The position numbers and the translations under genes are program-made. From Lewinellaceae bacterium (GTDB lineage: Bacteria > Bacteroidota > Bacteroidia > Chitinophagales > Saprospiraceae), in NCBI GenBank assembly GCA_020636025.1, contig JACJYQ010000002.1:620001-684000 (forward strand): a stretch of DNA of 64,000 bases, written 5' to 3'. Each line of letters opens with the position of its first letter. Positions within the stretch are counted from its first letter, which is position 1. Below, in pieces: positions 55,660-63,775 of this stretch. The notes under the pieces are model-generated. The model was not told the DNA's origin and did no database searches. It saw nothing but the letters and a program-made list of their open reading frames with translations.

Positions 55660-56793
55660 ATGAAAATAGCGATAAACACTCGTTTTTTGATTCCCAATAA
55701 AATGGAAGGTTTTGGGAGAATTACCTATGAGGTAACCAAAAGACTGGTGCAGAACAACCCCAACGATACATTTTATCTGTTTTTTGATCGCGCACATAAA
55801 GGGAAATTCAATTTCGGGAAAAATGCCGTTCCGGTGGTATTGCCTCCACCAGCCAGGCACCCTGTTTTGTGGTACATCTGGTTTGAGTGGTCGGTTTATC
55901 GAGCCTTAAAAAAAATTAGGCCGGATGTATTCTTTTCGCCCGACGGGTATGCCTGCCTCAGGAGTCCGGTGAAAACTTTACTCATGGTTCACGACATTTC
56001 GTTTATCCATTTTCCAAGGTTTATTCCTTTCCTGAAGAGGAAATATTACGAGTTTTATACGCCCAGGTTTTTAAAAAAGGCCGATCGGCTCATCACACTC
56101 ACAAATCATGCATTAAAAGACATATCAGGTTTCTATCAAATACCCGAGGGAAAATTTGATCTTACCACCGTCGCCGCGCATGGTTCCTTTGAACCGGTTG
56201 ATGCAGATTTGAAGAAACAGATTCAGAAAAAATACAGCGCGGGAGAGGAATACTTTTTATACGTGGGCGCCATCCATCCCAGAAAGAATATTGCGCGGCT
56301 CATACAGGCTTTTAATATGTTCAAAAAGCGAACAGGTTCTAGGTTCAAGCTGTTAATTGTGGGCCGGTTTATGTTTGATAACAAAGACGTCTTGAGCGCA
56401 TACGAGGCGGCGGCATTTAAAAATGACATTCAGTTTATTGGCTACATGGGTAAGGACCTATATGCAGTTATGGGGAGTGCATTTGCCCTGACTTATGTCT
56501 CCAATTACGAGGGGTTCGGGATGCCTCTTGTAGAAGCCATGAACTGCCACGTGCCGTCCATTACGTCAAATGTAAGTTCAATGCCTGAAGTGGCGGCTTC
56601 TACAGGCATTTTGGTCGACCCGTCAAATACCGAAGCAATTGCCGAAGCGATGCACACGTTGGTCAGTGATGAAAAACTTTATCAGGAATTAAGACAACAA
56701 TGTGTCATCAGAAAACGAGATTTTAGTTGGGAGCAAACAGCTTATGATGTGTATCAGAGTATGCTGAAATTATGTACACGGGACGGTAATTAA
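55660..56793 (+). CDS. GT4-type glycosyltransferase
   Basis: The 377-residue product is a GT-B fold glycosyltransferase of family 4. The N-terminal domain begins MKIAINTRFLIPNKMEGFGRITYEV. The C-terminal domain begins with YVGAIHPRKNIARLIQAF and carries the nucleotide-sugar block SNYEGFGMPLVEAMNCHVPSITSNVSSMPEVAASTGILVDPSNTEAIAEAM, with the E(x7)E motif (EGFGMPLVE). The N-terminal FSPDGYACLRSPVKTLLMVHDISF is also typical. The sugar and acceptor are unknown; no polysaccharide cluster surrounds it. It overlaps the 3' end of the convergent SGNH hydrolase gene by 24 bp. Confidence 0.92.
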   Translation: MKIAINTRFLIPNKMEGFGRITYEVTKRLVQNNPNDTFYLFFDRAHKGKFNFGKNAVPVVLPPPARHPVLWYIWFEWSVYRALKKIRPDVFFSPDGYACLRSPVKTLLMVHDISFIHFPRFIPFLKRKYYEFYTPRFLKKADRLITLTNHALKDISGFYQIPEGKFDLTTVAAHGSFEPVDADLKKQIQKKYSAGEEYFLYVGAIHPRKNIARLIQAFNMFKKRTGSRFKLLIVGRFMFDNKDVLSAYEAAAFKNDIQFIGYMGKDLYAVMGSAFALTYVSNYEGFGMPLVEAMNCHVPSITSNVSSMPEVAASTGILVDPSNTEAIAEAMHTLVSDEKLYQELRQQCVIRKRDFSWEQTAYDVYQSMLKLCTRDGN

Positions 56794-57363
56794 GCCTTTT
56801 TCATTCAAGATGTGATTGCTTATTTGACTGGCAACCTGGAAGCTTCCCTGTTGATTTAAATGTATTCCGTCAAAAAAGTCTTTGTCTTCCAAATCCAGGT
56901 TCAACACCTTCAGGCCGTATTTCTGACCGATATCAAAAATGACTTTGTTGAATTCGCAGACTAGAGTATTCATGTCAAAATTGTAGGGATATTTCAAGCC
57001 TTTTCTGAACTCCGGAATGGAAATAAGCACGCCATTAGCGTGTTTGCAAAGCAGCAGAATTTTCAATACCGTCAGATCATAGGCTATTCTGAACTCGGGA
57101 AGTGGCGTCGATTTTTTGACATCGTTGGTTCCAATGAGCAGCGTAAAAAAGCTGATGTCATGGATGGATATGGTTTGGCTGTCTGCTGTTATTTTACGCT
57201 GAAGATCGCAAGCTGTGAATCCGCTTACGGCGATGTTTAACACATTCCAGGAGTTGCCAATTTCCTCTTGTAAATGGCTGGAGATGTATTCCGGATAACC
57301 AAGATAGGAGCGCGCCCCGATGGTTATGCTGTCTCCGAAGCAGGCTAATGTTTCCCAGTTCAT
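56770..57363 (-). CDS. SGNH/GDSL-family esterase
   Basis: The 197-residue product has the blocks of SGNH hydrolases: ACFGDSITIGARSYLGYPEYI (block I, nucleophile Ser11), FTLLIGTNDVKKS (Asn of the oxyanion hole), and DGIHLNQQG (catalytic Asp and His). There is no signal peptide, so it is probably a cytoplasmic lipase/esterase or carbohydrate deacetylase; the substrate is unknown. It is tail-to-tail with the glycosyltransferase, overlapping by 24 bp. Confidence 0.88.
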   Translation of the reverse strand: MNWETLACFGDSITIGARSYLGYPEYISSHLQEEIGNSWNVLNIAVSGFTACDLQRKITADSQTISIHDISFFTLLIGTNDVKKSTPLPEFRIAYDLTVLKILLLCKHANGVLISIPEFRKGLKYPYNFDMNTLVCEFNKVIFDIGQKYGLKVLNLDLEDKDFFDGIHLNQQGSFQVASQISNHILNEKGLITVPCT

Positions 57364-57414
57364 TTTTGGCCTTGATTGATGTGGTTTATAAGGTTTGACC
57401 CAATGCTTAACGTT

Positions 57415-57858
57415 TTAATGAGCAAATCGATGCTTGTCATTTGAAAACAAATCTCCCAAGGTAATATCCAATGTTTCCTTTACATTATTATTATCAGGAG
57501 GCGCCGGAAGTTCCGATAATGTAACATACAGTGGTTCGGAAATCTCGGATGGATTTGACAAAAACAATTGAATGACTTGCGAACTACCTATAAATGTTTG
57601 ATTTCTGGAAGGGTCATTCTGACAAATACCGCTAAACTGGTACTCACTTGTAAAATCTTCTATCCCGGATACTGAAAACGGCACTTCATTTCCTGATTTA
57701 TCTATGAATATAATTGTATCGGCGTTTTCATACTGTAAGAGGTATGATTTGCTCGCATCGCTCAGGATAAAGTTTTCGCCTTTGCCAGGATTGCTGCATG
57801 GATTGTTATTACAACTAATCATGAGCAGAATTGATGTTGCCAGAAAGAAAAATCTCAT
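57415..57858 (-). CDS. Small lipoprotein of unknown function
   Basis: Starting at the ATG at 57858 the product is 147 residues; the frame is open 14 codons further, but the lipoprotein signal MRFFFLATSILLMISCNNN begins exactly here, with the lipobox MISC. The mature part has FILSDASKSYLLQYENADTIIFIDKSGNEVPFSVSGIEDFTSEYQFSG and resembles no family I recognise. It should be anchored in a membrane facing the periplasm or surface. Its neighbours (SGNH hydrolase downstream, small gene upstream) give no function. Confidence 0.72.
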   Translation of the reverse strand: MRFFFLATSILLMISCNNNPCSNPGKGENFILSDASKSYLLQYENADTIIFIDKSGNEVPFSVSGIEDFTSEYQFSGICQNDPSRNQTFIGSSQVIQLFLSNPSEISEPLYVTLSELPAPPDNNNVKETLDITLGDLFSNDKHRFAH

Positions 57859-57896
57859 TATGGGTTTATTTGTTTGAATAAGGTACTTCTGAAGAC

Positions 57897-58112
57897 TCAA
57901 TTTAGCCTTTTATACTGATAAGTATTGCTCATTACGGGTTTTTCTGAGCCTTCATACTGTACTTCCTTGGTTACACTGTATTTGGATGAACCGAATGCAT
58001 AGGTATAAATAAAAGTTCCTTTTTTGCCACCTTGTTTCCCTTGTGCCTTTGTGATGATGAGCATTGTACCATCCTCTTTCATACTTTTAGAAACAACTTT
58101 TTGCTGGCCCAA
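57897..58112 (-). CDS. Short uncharacterised protein, possibly 5'-truncated
   Basis: The 71-residue frame begins only with a TTG. The same frame is open back to 58199, directly after the stop of the SRPBCC gene, with plausible protein sequence (IVQDIQYVWEPDKNVHAITKIKKRGRF-like, written here only in part) but no ATG. The C-terminal half (TFIYTYAFGSSKYSVTKEVQYEGSEKPVMSNTYQYKRLN) looks like a folded beta-rich protein. Either a non-standard start is used or the gene has lost its 5' end. No family is recognised. Confidence 0.4.
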   Translation of the reverse strand: MGQQKVVSKSMKEDGTMLIITKAQGKQGGKKGTFIYTYAFGSSKYSVTKEVQYEGSEKPVMSNTYQYKRLN

Positions 58113-58199
58113 AAACCGTCCGCGCTTCTTGATTTTGGTTATAGCATGTACGTTTTTATCGGGCTCCCATACATACTGAATGTCTTGAACAATGGTGCT

Positions 58200-58703
58200 C
58201 TAAGCATATTGGTAAGGCTCTTCCTTATAGGCAAGCTGCCTTACATTCTCCATCGCCCGTTTCATATACGTTTTCCAAAAGAGCTTTGCAAAAAGCCAAT
58301 TAAAGGGGTAGAGCAAAACCGTATTTGCATGCAGGGTGTAGGTATAGTCAACCAAAATCTTGTTTGGCTCTATTTCAGCGGTTTCCCACTCACCCACAAA
58401 TTTAGTAAAACCGAGCATCCAGGATTGGAACTCGTCTACCTGAAATTTCCAGTACTTGTTTTCTACGCGCTCGAGAATTCTGTCGACGGAAACAAATCCG
58501 CCTTTTTGGGTTAGGGATTTGGCTGCGTAGACTTTCTTGCTGTATCCAGGTTGTCCCCAGTTTTCATCATCGGTGCAGTGGGTAACGCTGGGCATAAGCC
58601 CATAGCCGGTATGGATTTTTGAAACATCGCAGAGTAGGGGAGTCTTGAATGCGCGTTCCAGTGAGCAGGAGAAGGTGGTGGAGATTTTTATTAATAGGTG
58701 CAT
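58200..58703 (-). CDS. SRPBCC (START/polyketide cyclase-like) family protein
   Basis: The 167-residue product opens MHLLIKISTTFSCSLERAFKTPLLCDVSKIH, the 'i...i.ap.e.vf.a' pattern of the SRPBCC ligand-binding fold, and contains WKFQVDEFQSWMLGFTKFVGEWETAEIEPNKILVDYTYTLHANTVLLYPFNWLFAKLFWKTYMKRAMENVRQLA. The last long helix lines the ligand cavity in this fold. No catalytic residues can be named. It is soluble and probably binds a small hydrophobic ligand. It lies downstream of the IS-interrupted membrane genes on the same strand. Confidence 0.78.
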   Translation of the reverse strand: MHLLIKISTTFSCSLERAFKTPLLCDVSKIHTGYGLMPSVTHCTDDENWGQPGYSKKVYAAKSLTQKGGFVSVDRILERVENKYWKFQVDEFQSWMLGFTKFVGEWETAEIEPNKILVDYTYTLHANTVLLYPFNWLFAKLFWKTYMKRAMENVRQLAYKEEPYQYA

Positions 58704-59301
58704 TATTGGGGGGATTTGTGCATTTTTTGTTGCTATCGATCTCGGATAATCGGCGTAGTCAGCTTTTGCTGCCTATGAACGTTTTAGCTATTGTTAGTTA
58801 CGGGCTCTTAGCAAAACGACTCAAAGTACTTACACAAAAACGATTTTAACGGGTTGTATAATAGGTCTTGAAAAAAACCTTCTCCTATTGCGCCTAAAAC
58901 AAACAATGATAAAGCTATTATATAGCCAGCATATTTTTTGTCGTTATTTGAATATTTTTTTGATAAAATATCGGCCAGCGCTAATTGAACGCCAAATTCC
59001 CTCTTCTTTTCAAGTTTTTTAAATATAGCTATTGCTTTAATCTGATCATTCAATTTTTCATAATGACTTCTAAATTCATTCAATATTTTATGAGGCTCAA
59101 TTACACTTAGAGTGGCAAATCTTATAGGGTTAATTTCTGGCTTGTTTATTAGATTGTGGAATATAATTACAGTAGCATATGATAGAAGAAAGAATCCGAC
59201 AAAAGCTATAATAGAGTACTCTGTCTTAATTCCGTAAATAATATAAATCAAAGGAATTGTGACAAAAGTCAAATAAATTGAAGCATTCCCAATGTTTATT
59301 A

Positions 59302-60172
59302 GAGCATGTTTGGAAATTTAGTTTTTCACAGCGTCAGTATTTAGCAAGAATCATTTGACAATTGGCCCAAAGTATCCATGATTCCGAACTTTCTACTGTT
59401 TTCTCATAATCCTTGGATAGTCTACGGAAGAAATTAAACCATCCAAATGTCCGTTCACTAACCCAACGCCACTTAACAGGGACGAATCCTTTGGCAGTAG
59501 GTGGTTTGGATGAAACCTCCGGAATCACGCCGATTGCTTTTTTAGAGACTTCAAAAAATTCACCTTCGTAAGCCTTATCAACCAATATTCTTTTAGTCCT
59601 TTTCAAAGCTTGCTTCACTTCCAGAATTACCACCCCTCCGTATATACTGTCGCCGCCATTAGCAGCATGAACAACCACCCCCCAAACCAGACCAAGTGTA
59701 TCAACCAAAACCTGACGCTTTCGGCCATTTATTTTCTTATTCCCATCAAGGCCACGCTCCTCAGAAATAAACGGCGCTAACTTAATTGATTGACTATCAA
59801 CACATACTAATGATGGTGTTGCCTCCTTTTCAACTACAATCCTCTGCCTTGAGTTCAGCCTCGTATTTAATTCTCGCAAGGTTCCATCGTGACCCCATTT
59901 TCTAAAATAGTAGTAAACCGCACTCCAATCCGGAAAACAGGGTGGCAAATTCCGCCATTGGCTTCCTGTTTCGTTTATCCAACGAATACCATCTACCACT
60001 TTTCTCAAATCAATTCGTCTTTTCCGTTGCAAGGGCAAAAATTCTGCTATAACTTGCCATTGGGAATCAGTGAGAGGTTCAAACTTCTTTCGCATAACCT
60101 TATGAATTCGATACTCACAAGTTATGCACTGATTCCTATTTTTTATAATGTATCAAATTTCCAAACACGCTC
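59302..60172 (-). mobile_element. IS5-family element, IS1031-like, 871 bp
   Basis: Terminal inverted repeats of 18 bp begin GAGC (GAGCATGTTTGGAAATTT on the left, GAGCGTGTTTGGAAATTT when the right end is inverted; one mismatch). A 3-bp direct repeat TTA flanks the element (59299-59301 and 60173-60175), fitting the TNA target rule and GAG ends of the IS1031 subgroup. One transposase gene fills it. The element looks intact and interrupts membrane gene A. Confidence 0.92.
59334..60095 (-). CDS. IS5-family transposase
   Basis: The 253-residue DDE transposase begins MRKKFEPLTDSQWQVIAEFLP, the usual DUF4096/IS5 N-terminal domain, with RWINETGSQWRNLPPCFPDWSAVYYYFRKW. The DDE domain has the first Asp in LVCVDSQSIKL, the second in RILVDKAYEGE and the Glu in SERTFGWFNFFRRLSKDYE. 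It is read through as one frame with no frameshift signal, so it is probably active. It nearly fills the element (31 bases left, 77 bases right). Confidence 0.95.
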   Translation of the reverse strand: MRKKFEPLTDSQWQVIAEFLPLQRKRRIDLRKVVDGIRWINETGSQWRNLPPCFPDWSAVYYYFRKWGHDGTLRELNTRLNSRQRIVVEKEATPSLVCVDSQSIKLAPFISEERGLDGNKKINGRKRQVLVDTLGLVWGVVVHAANGGDSIYGGVVILEVKQALKRTKRILVDKAYEGEFFEVSKKAIGVIPEVSSKPPTAKGFVPVKWRWVSERTFGWFNFFRRLSKDYEKTVESSESWILWANCQMILAKY

Positions 60173-60708
60173 TTATAGTAGAATTTATTATCCTTAAAGG
60201 CCTCCTGGCGATAAGAATAATGCAAAAAATAAAAGTAAAAAACGAAACTGTACAAGCAACAGTCAAATTTGATTTGATCGAGGATTCAACTGTTGGTCGA
60301 ATTAACAAGTTTATTCCTATTGCTAAAAACAATAAACTCGCAAAAAAGAAAATTTTACGCCCCCTTTTCCAGTGCCATTTATCATAGTCAATTTCATCAA
60401 TATTATGTATTTTTCTTTGAATATTGAAAGCTAATCTATTGATGCTTATTGCTCCAAGTAAATAAGCAAATTCTTTCACATAATCTATCTCGTCAAAATC
60501 TAATCCTTTAATAAACTGGGTTATTATGATAAATCTTATAAAAGCAAATCCTAAAAAGAAAAATGATAAATAGTAGTAGGTTCTCCACTTACTATTTGAA
60601 TCTGTATTTGATTCAATATCTGCCTTTCTGTTTTTTAGAAATTCATTGACAGATTTTTCAAGTGATTTTATTTCGGATTGGTTTTTCATTTCTTCTGCTT
60701 GTACCTAG

Positions 60709-60783
60709 GAGCTGGTTTGGAATTTTCTCACTGGGCAAAAAAAGCCCTCATTTTAGTCTCCGGCAGAAAACTCCAACACGCTC
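60709..60783. mobile_element. 75-bp MITE-like element with IS1031-type ends
   Basis: The left end GAGCTGGTTTGGAATTTTCT and the inverted right end GAGCGTGTTGGAGTTTTCT are imperfect inverted repeats and resemble the ends of the neighbouring IS5-family element (GAGCATGTTTGGAAATTT). A small hairpin GGGCAAAAAAAGCCC lies inside. Flanks TAG and TAA are near-matches to a TNA duplication. It has no coding capacity, as expected of a non-autonomous derivative, and sits in the gap between membrane genes A and B. Confidence 0.65.
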
Positions 60784-61139
60784 TAACTGTCATATGCAAT
60801 ATTACTTACAGTTTTCTTTTTTTTAATTGCACCATGCAATAAATTTAGACAACCCATAAGAGCAGGCTCCTAAAAATGCAAACAAATTAGCTGTTAAATA
60901 ATGTGGCTTATCAACTAACCCTGCTTTTTTGAAAATTTTTGAAACCGGTAAAATTATAGACTTTCCAATTATAGCTAATGTTATTAATCCTAAGTATAAC
61001 AATGTGGGAATAAAAGCTGAATGGACCACCCAAAACCATCTATCAATTGTCCAATTTGCTCCTTCCTTAGATTTGAATAACAAGAGATTCAAAATCTCTT
61101 TCGCTCCAAGGTTAAGGTCAGTTATTAGGGTTACCAAAT

Positions 61140-62453
61140 CAGTAGTGTCCGGTTAAGGATTTGAAATTGTGTTATAGTTTATTGATATTCAGGTTTTTAT
61201 AGAGGTTTTGGTTTGTGAACGATTTGAATTTGTCGGGACCGTTGATCTTCGCCATCTAAAAGCGACGATGAACCGAGGAAAGTTTATTTTCTCACAACTG
61301 ATGAGTTTGATTCATCCTGAGGAATTTAACCGCTGCGTTGAACGCTACAAGGGTAATCACCGTGTTCGACAGTTCAGTTGCTGGCACCAATTCCTGTGTC
61401 TTAGTTTCGGCCAACTGACCCACCGCGAGAGTCTTCGCGATATTGTCGTTTGTCTTCAAGCGCATAATTCCAAGTTGTATCACTTGGGGTTAACCAAAGG
61501 AGTAAGCCGTAGTACACTTGCCGATGCGAATGAACAACGCGATTGGCGTATTTACGCCGATCTGGCACAAGCTCTAATTCAAAAAGCCCGGGATTTGTAT
61601 GCAGGAACAATTTTGGAAGAGGTCGATTTGGATAATTCCATTTATGCCCTGGATTCCACCACCATTGATTTGTGCCTCGAGGTTTTTTGGTGGGCCAAAT
61701 TCCGCAAGCACAAGGCTGCAGTGAAATTGCATACGCTTTTTGATATTCGTTGTCAAGTGCCGTGCTTTATCCACATAACGGATGGATTGTTCCACGATGT
61801 GAATGTATTAGACATTCTGGACTTCGAAAAAGAAGCTTTTTACATCATGGACAGAGGTTACCTGGATTGGATTCGGCTAAACTATATTCATTACCAGGGA
61901 GCCTACTTTGTAACACGGGCAAAGAAAAATCTTGCCTTTGAACGCATTTATTCCAACACCGTGGATAAAACCACTGGACTGAGATGTGATCAGACCATTC
62001 GATTAAAGAACTACTATGCCTCACTAGACTACCCCGATAATTTGCGAAGAATCAAATATTATGACAAAGAACATGATAAAACATTCGTTTTTCTTACCAA
62101 TAATTTTGATGTGGAAGCTATCCAAATCACTCTGCTATACAAATACCGATGGCAGATCGAACTGTTTTTCAAATGGGTCAAGCAGCACTTACGGATAAAG
62201 GTGTTTTGGGGCGAAAGTTCAAATGCTGTCAAAACTCAAATCTGGGTGGCTGTTTGCACCTATGTTCTGGTGGCGATTTTGCGACAAACCCATCAAATCT
62301 CTATAAGCATGAACGAAATGTTACAAATTTTAAGCGTATCAGCTTTCGACAAAACACCTGTAAATCAATTACTTACGAACCCAAATTACAAAAACGAAAA
62401 CCCCGATAATCCTAATCAATTGATTCTCTTTGACTTATAACCGGACACTACTG
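61140..62453 (+). mobile_element. IS4-family insertion sequence, 1314 bp
   Basis: Perfect 16-bp terminal inverted repeats (CAGTAGTGTCCGGTTA and its complement) bound the element. A 9-bp direct repeat TTACCAAAT flanks it (61131-61139 and 62454-62462). One transposase gene is inside. The element lies in membrane gene B with opposite orientation to the host gene. Confidence 0.95.
61268..62440 (+). CDS. IS4-family transposase
   Basis: The ATG at 61268 (MNRGKFIFSQLMSLIHPEEF) gives 390 residues; a frame extends 20 codons further to a TTG but the family N-terminus starts at this ATG. The DDE catalytic fold has the first Asp in YALDSTTIDL, the second in FYIMDRGYLD and the Glu within the IS4 signature Y-x2-R-x3-E-x6-K, visible as YKYRWQIELFFKWVK. 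The N-terminal domain has FSCWHQFLCLSFGQLTHRESLRDIV. The reading frame is uninterrupted, so the element is probably active. The stop codon lies within the right inverted repeat. Confidence 0.96.
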   Translation: MNRGKFIFSQLMSLIHPEEFNRCVERYKGNHRVRQFSCWHQFLCLSFGQLTHRESLRDIVVCLQAHNSKLYHLGLTKGVSRSTLADANEQRDWRIYADLAQALIQKARDLYAGTILEEVDLDNSIYALDSTTIDLCLEVFWWAKFRKHKAAVKLHTLFDIRCQVPCFIHITDGLFHDVNVLDILDFEKEAFYIMDRGYLDWIRLNYIHYQGAYFVTRAKKNLAFERIYSNTVDKTTGLRCDQTIRLKNYYASLDYPDNLRRIKYYDKEHDKTFVFLTNNFDVEAIQITLLYKYRWQIELFFKWVKQHLRIKVFWGESSNAVKTQIWVAVCTYVLVAILRQTHQISISMNEMLQILSVSAFDKTPVNQLLTNPNYKNENPDNPNQLILFDL

Positions 62454-63341
62454 TTACCAAATATAAACTCAAAAATGCAAATATTCCTGCTACAGTTATA
62501 TCTATTATTATCCCAACCATGTAAATAAGTGATTTATTATGTTTAATGCAATAGTTGAGTATGTAAAAGGTTGCGAGAATTGTAAAACTATCAAATATTA
62601 AATTTGAAAAAAACACACTTACTGAAATTCTATTTCCAAAAATACTTTCGTTTTCCAACGCTAATACAGCTGTTGTTATGAAAAAACTTAAATAGTAAGA
62701 AGCTGCAAAGAAAACCAAATAGTTTGCTTTGGGTGTTTTTAGAAAATTTTCACTCCACTTAGTTCTATGTAGAAAGAATAGACCTAATTGAGTTCCCATA
62801 AGTAGAGTAAAAACCATTTCTATCCAAGCAAAAATGCCTGAATTGTCTTTATTATTTTCATATCCTATTTGGGCTATAAATAGAATTGCCACAAATAGAA
62901 ACCAATTATAGGCAAGTTTTTTTAATTTCTGGCTTGCGACAATATCTCTTAGTATTGTGTTTCTTTTATCAAAAATAGTCATGAGATATTTGATTACCTT
63001 CTTTGGCAAGTCTTGTATGTTGGCATTATCAATTTTCTGCCAAATGTTTGAATATAAAGTTTTGGATTTTTCTTTTTCTTCAGTTGTCTGTTGTGCGTCT
63101 AAATATCTAAAATAGATGAATAGAAAGCCACCTAGCCACCCTAATAATTCCAATATTTCAATTATTTTTTGGTTCAATTATTATTTGTTTTTATAGTTGT
63201 GACTGGCAACCTGTGCAAAAGCTTAAGCCGCCGCGATTAATTCTGCCGTGTTTTTATTGTTTGGCACTCTTAGCCACCCTCTAGAACCAAAGCAGAAGGC
63301 CATTCCCTCCTGCGATACCAAGGCTGTCAATCGCCAAAACA

Positions 63342-63775
63342 TCAAAAATCCATCATTTCAGGCCATTTTCCACTTTTCAGCGCCTCTAATAGCCCTTTTA
63401 CACCAAGTATGGACAAACTTCGCCTTAGATTGTAGCATAAGTGGATCAATGACCACCCTCCATTTGCCTTTTCCATACCTTTCAGTAAGGTATAAGTGTA
63501 GCCGCATGATCGCTTGATCGTGCCAAATAGGTGTTCAACTATGGCTTGTATTTATTTGTACACTTTAGGAGCCTCTTTCAGATATTGTTGGTTGACATCC
63601 AAGGCCTCTTGATATTCCTTGCGCTCCAGATAGTGACCATGCCGATGTTTTCTGGCAGTGCCCGACGGAAATTCACCTTGTCATGGGCATGCTCTGCAAA
63701 CCGAGTACGAACTCGTATACCTTTTGAAGCGCCAGGCTGTAATTCCTCTTGAGTTGGACTTGTTGTAAAGTTCAT
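63342..63775 (-). pseudogene. Decayed IS1182-type transposase, C-terminal fragment
   Basis: On the minus strand the last part of a transposase can be read: IVEHLFGTIKRSCGYTYTLLKGMEKA and LCYNLRRSLSILGVKGLLEALK, ending at TGA 63342-63344. These match the C-terminal blocks of IS1182-family DDE transposases (EH.FGTIKR, CYNLRRs..ILG). An in-frame TAA interrupts it (APKVYK then stop, then IQAIVEH), and the preceding part (HDKVNFRRALPEN) is in another frame, so the gene is dead. No inverted repeat end was found, and the N-terminal part is missing or lies beyond the window. Confidence 0.75.

Larger units (their letters stand above)
58808..60689 (-). pseudogene. Membrane protein gene A, split by an IS5/IS1031-type element
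   Basis: The 5' part (60689 to about 60173) encodes MKNQSEIKSLEKSVNEFL..., a coiled-coil-like start and three membrane segments (YYYLSFFFLGFAFIRFIIIT, FFFASLLFLAIGINLLI, VACTVSFFTFIFCIILIA). It runs into the IS after ARRPLRIINSTI. The 3' part (59298 to 58808) encodes NIGNASIYLTFVTIPLIYIIYG and two more helices, then a charged region and a last helix (YIIALSLFVLGAIGEGFF). Read together they form one protein of about 335 residues, RIINSTI-NIGNAS joining smoothly. But removing one copy of the TTA duplication leaves a 4-base excess, so the gene is frameshifted as well as interrupted. The family is unrecognised. Base composition is strongly AT-rich compared with the rest of the window. Confidence 0.75.
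60823..63177 (-). pseudogene. Membrane protein gene B, split by an IS4-family element
   Basis: The 5' part (63177 to 62454; TTG start, no earlier ATG) encodes MNQKIIEILELLGWLGG... with six membrane segments and runs into the IS after FAFLSLYLV. The 3' part (61139 to 60823) continues TLITDLNLGAKEILNLLLF and two more helices, ending SKFIAWCN. Removing the IS and one copy of the 9-bp duplication restores a single open frame of about 345 residues across ...LYLV-TLITDL.... So the insertion is recent and the rest of the gene is intact. About eight membrane segments are predicted, with a charged cytoplasmic loop around residues 30-85 (QQTTEEKEKSKTLYSNIW). The family is unrecognised. It lies directly upstream of gene A. 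Confidence 0.82.

Noticed and set aside
58649..58849. Plus-strand 66-codon frame with two hydrophobic stretches
   Set aside because: It overlaps the start of the well-supported SRPBCC gene and the 3' end of membrane gene A on the other strand, and shows no homology I recognise. Hydrophobic antisense frames are common in such sequence.
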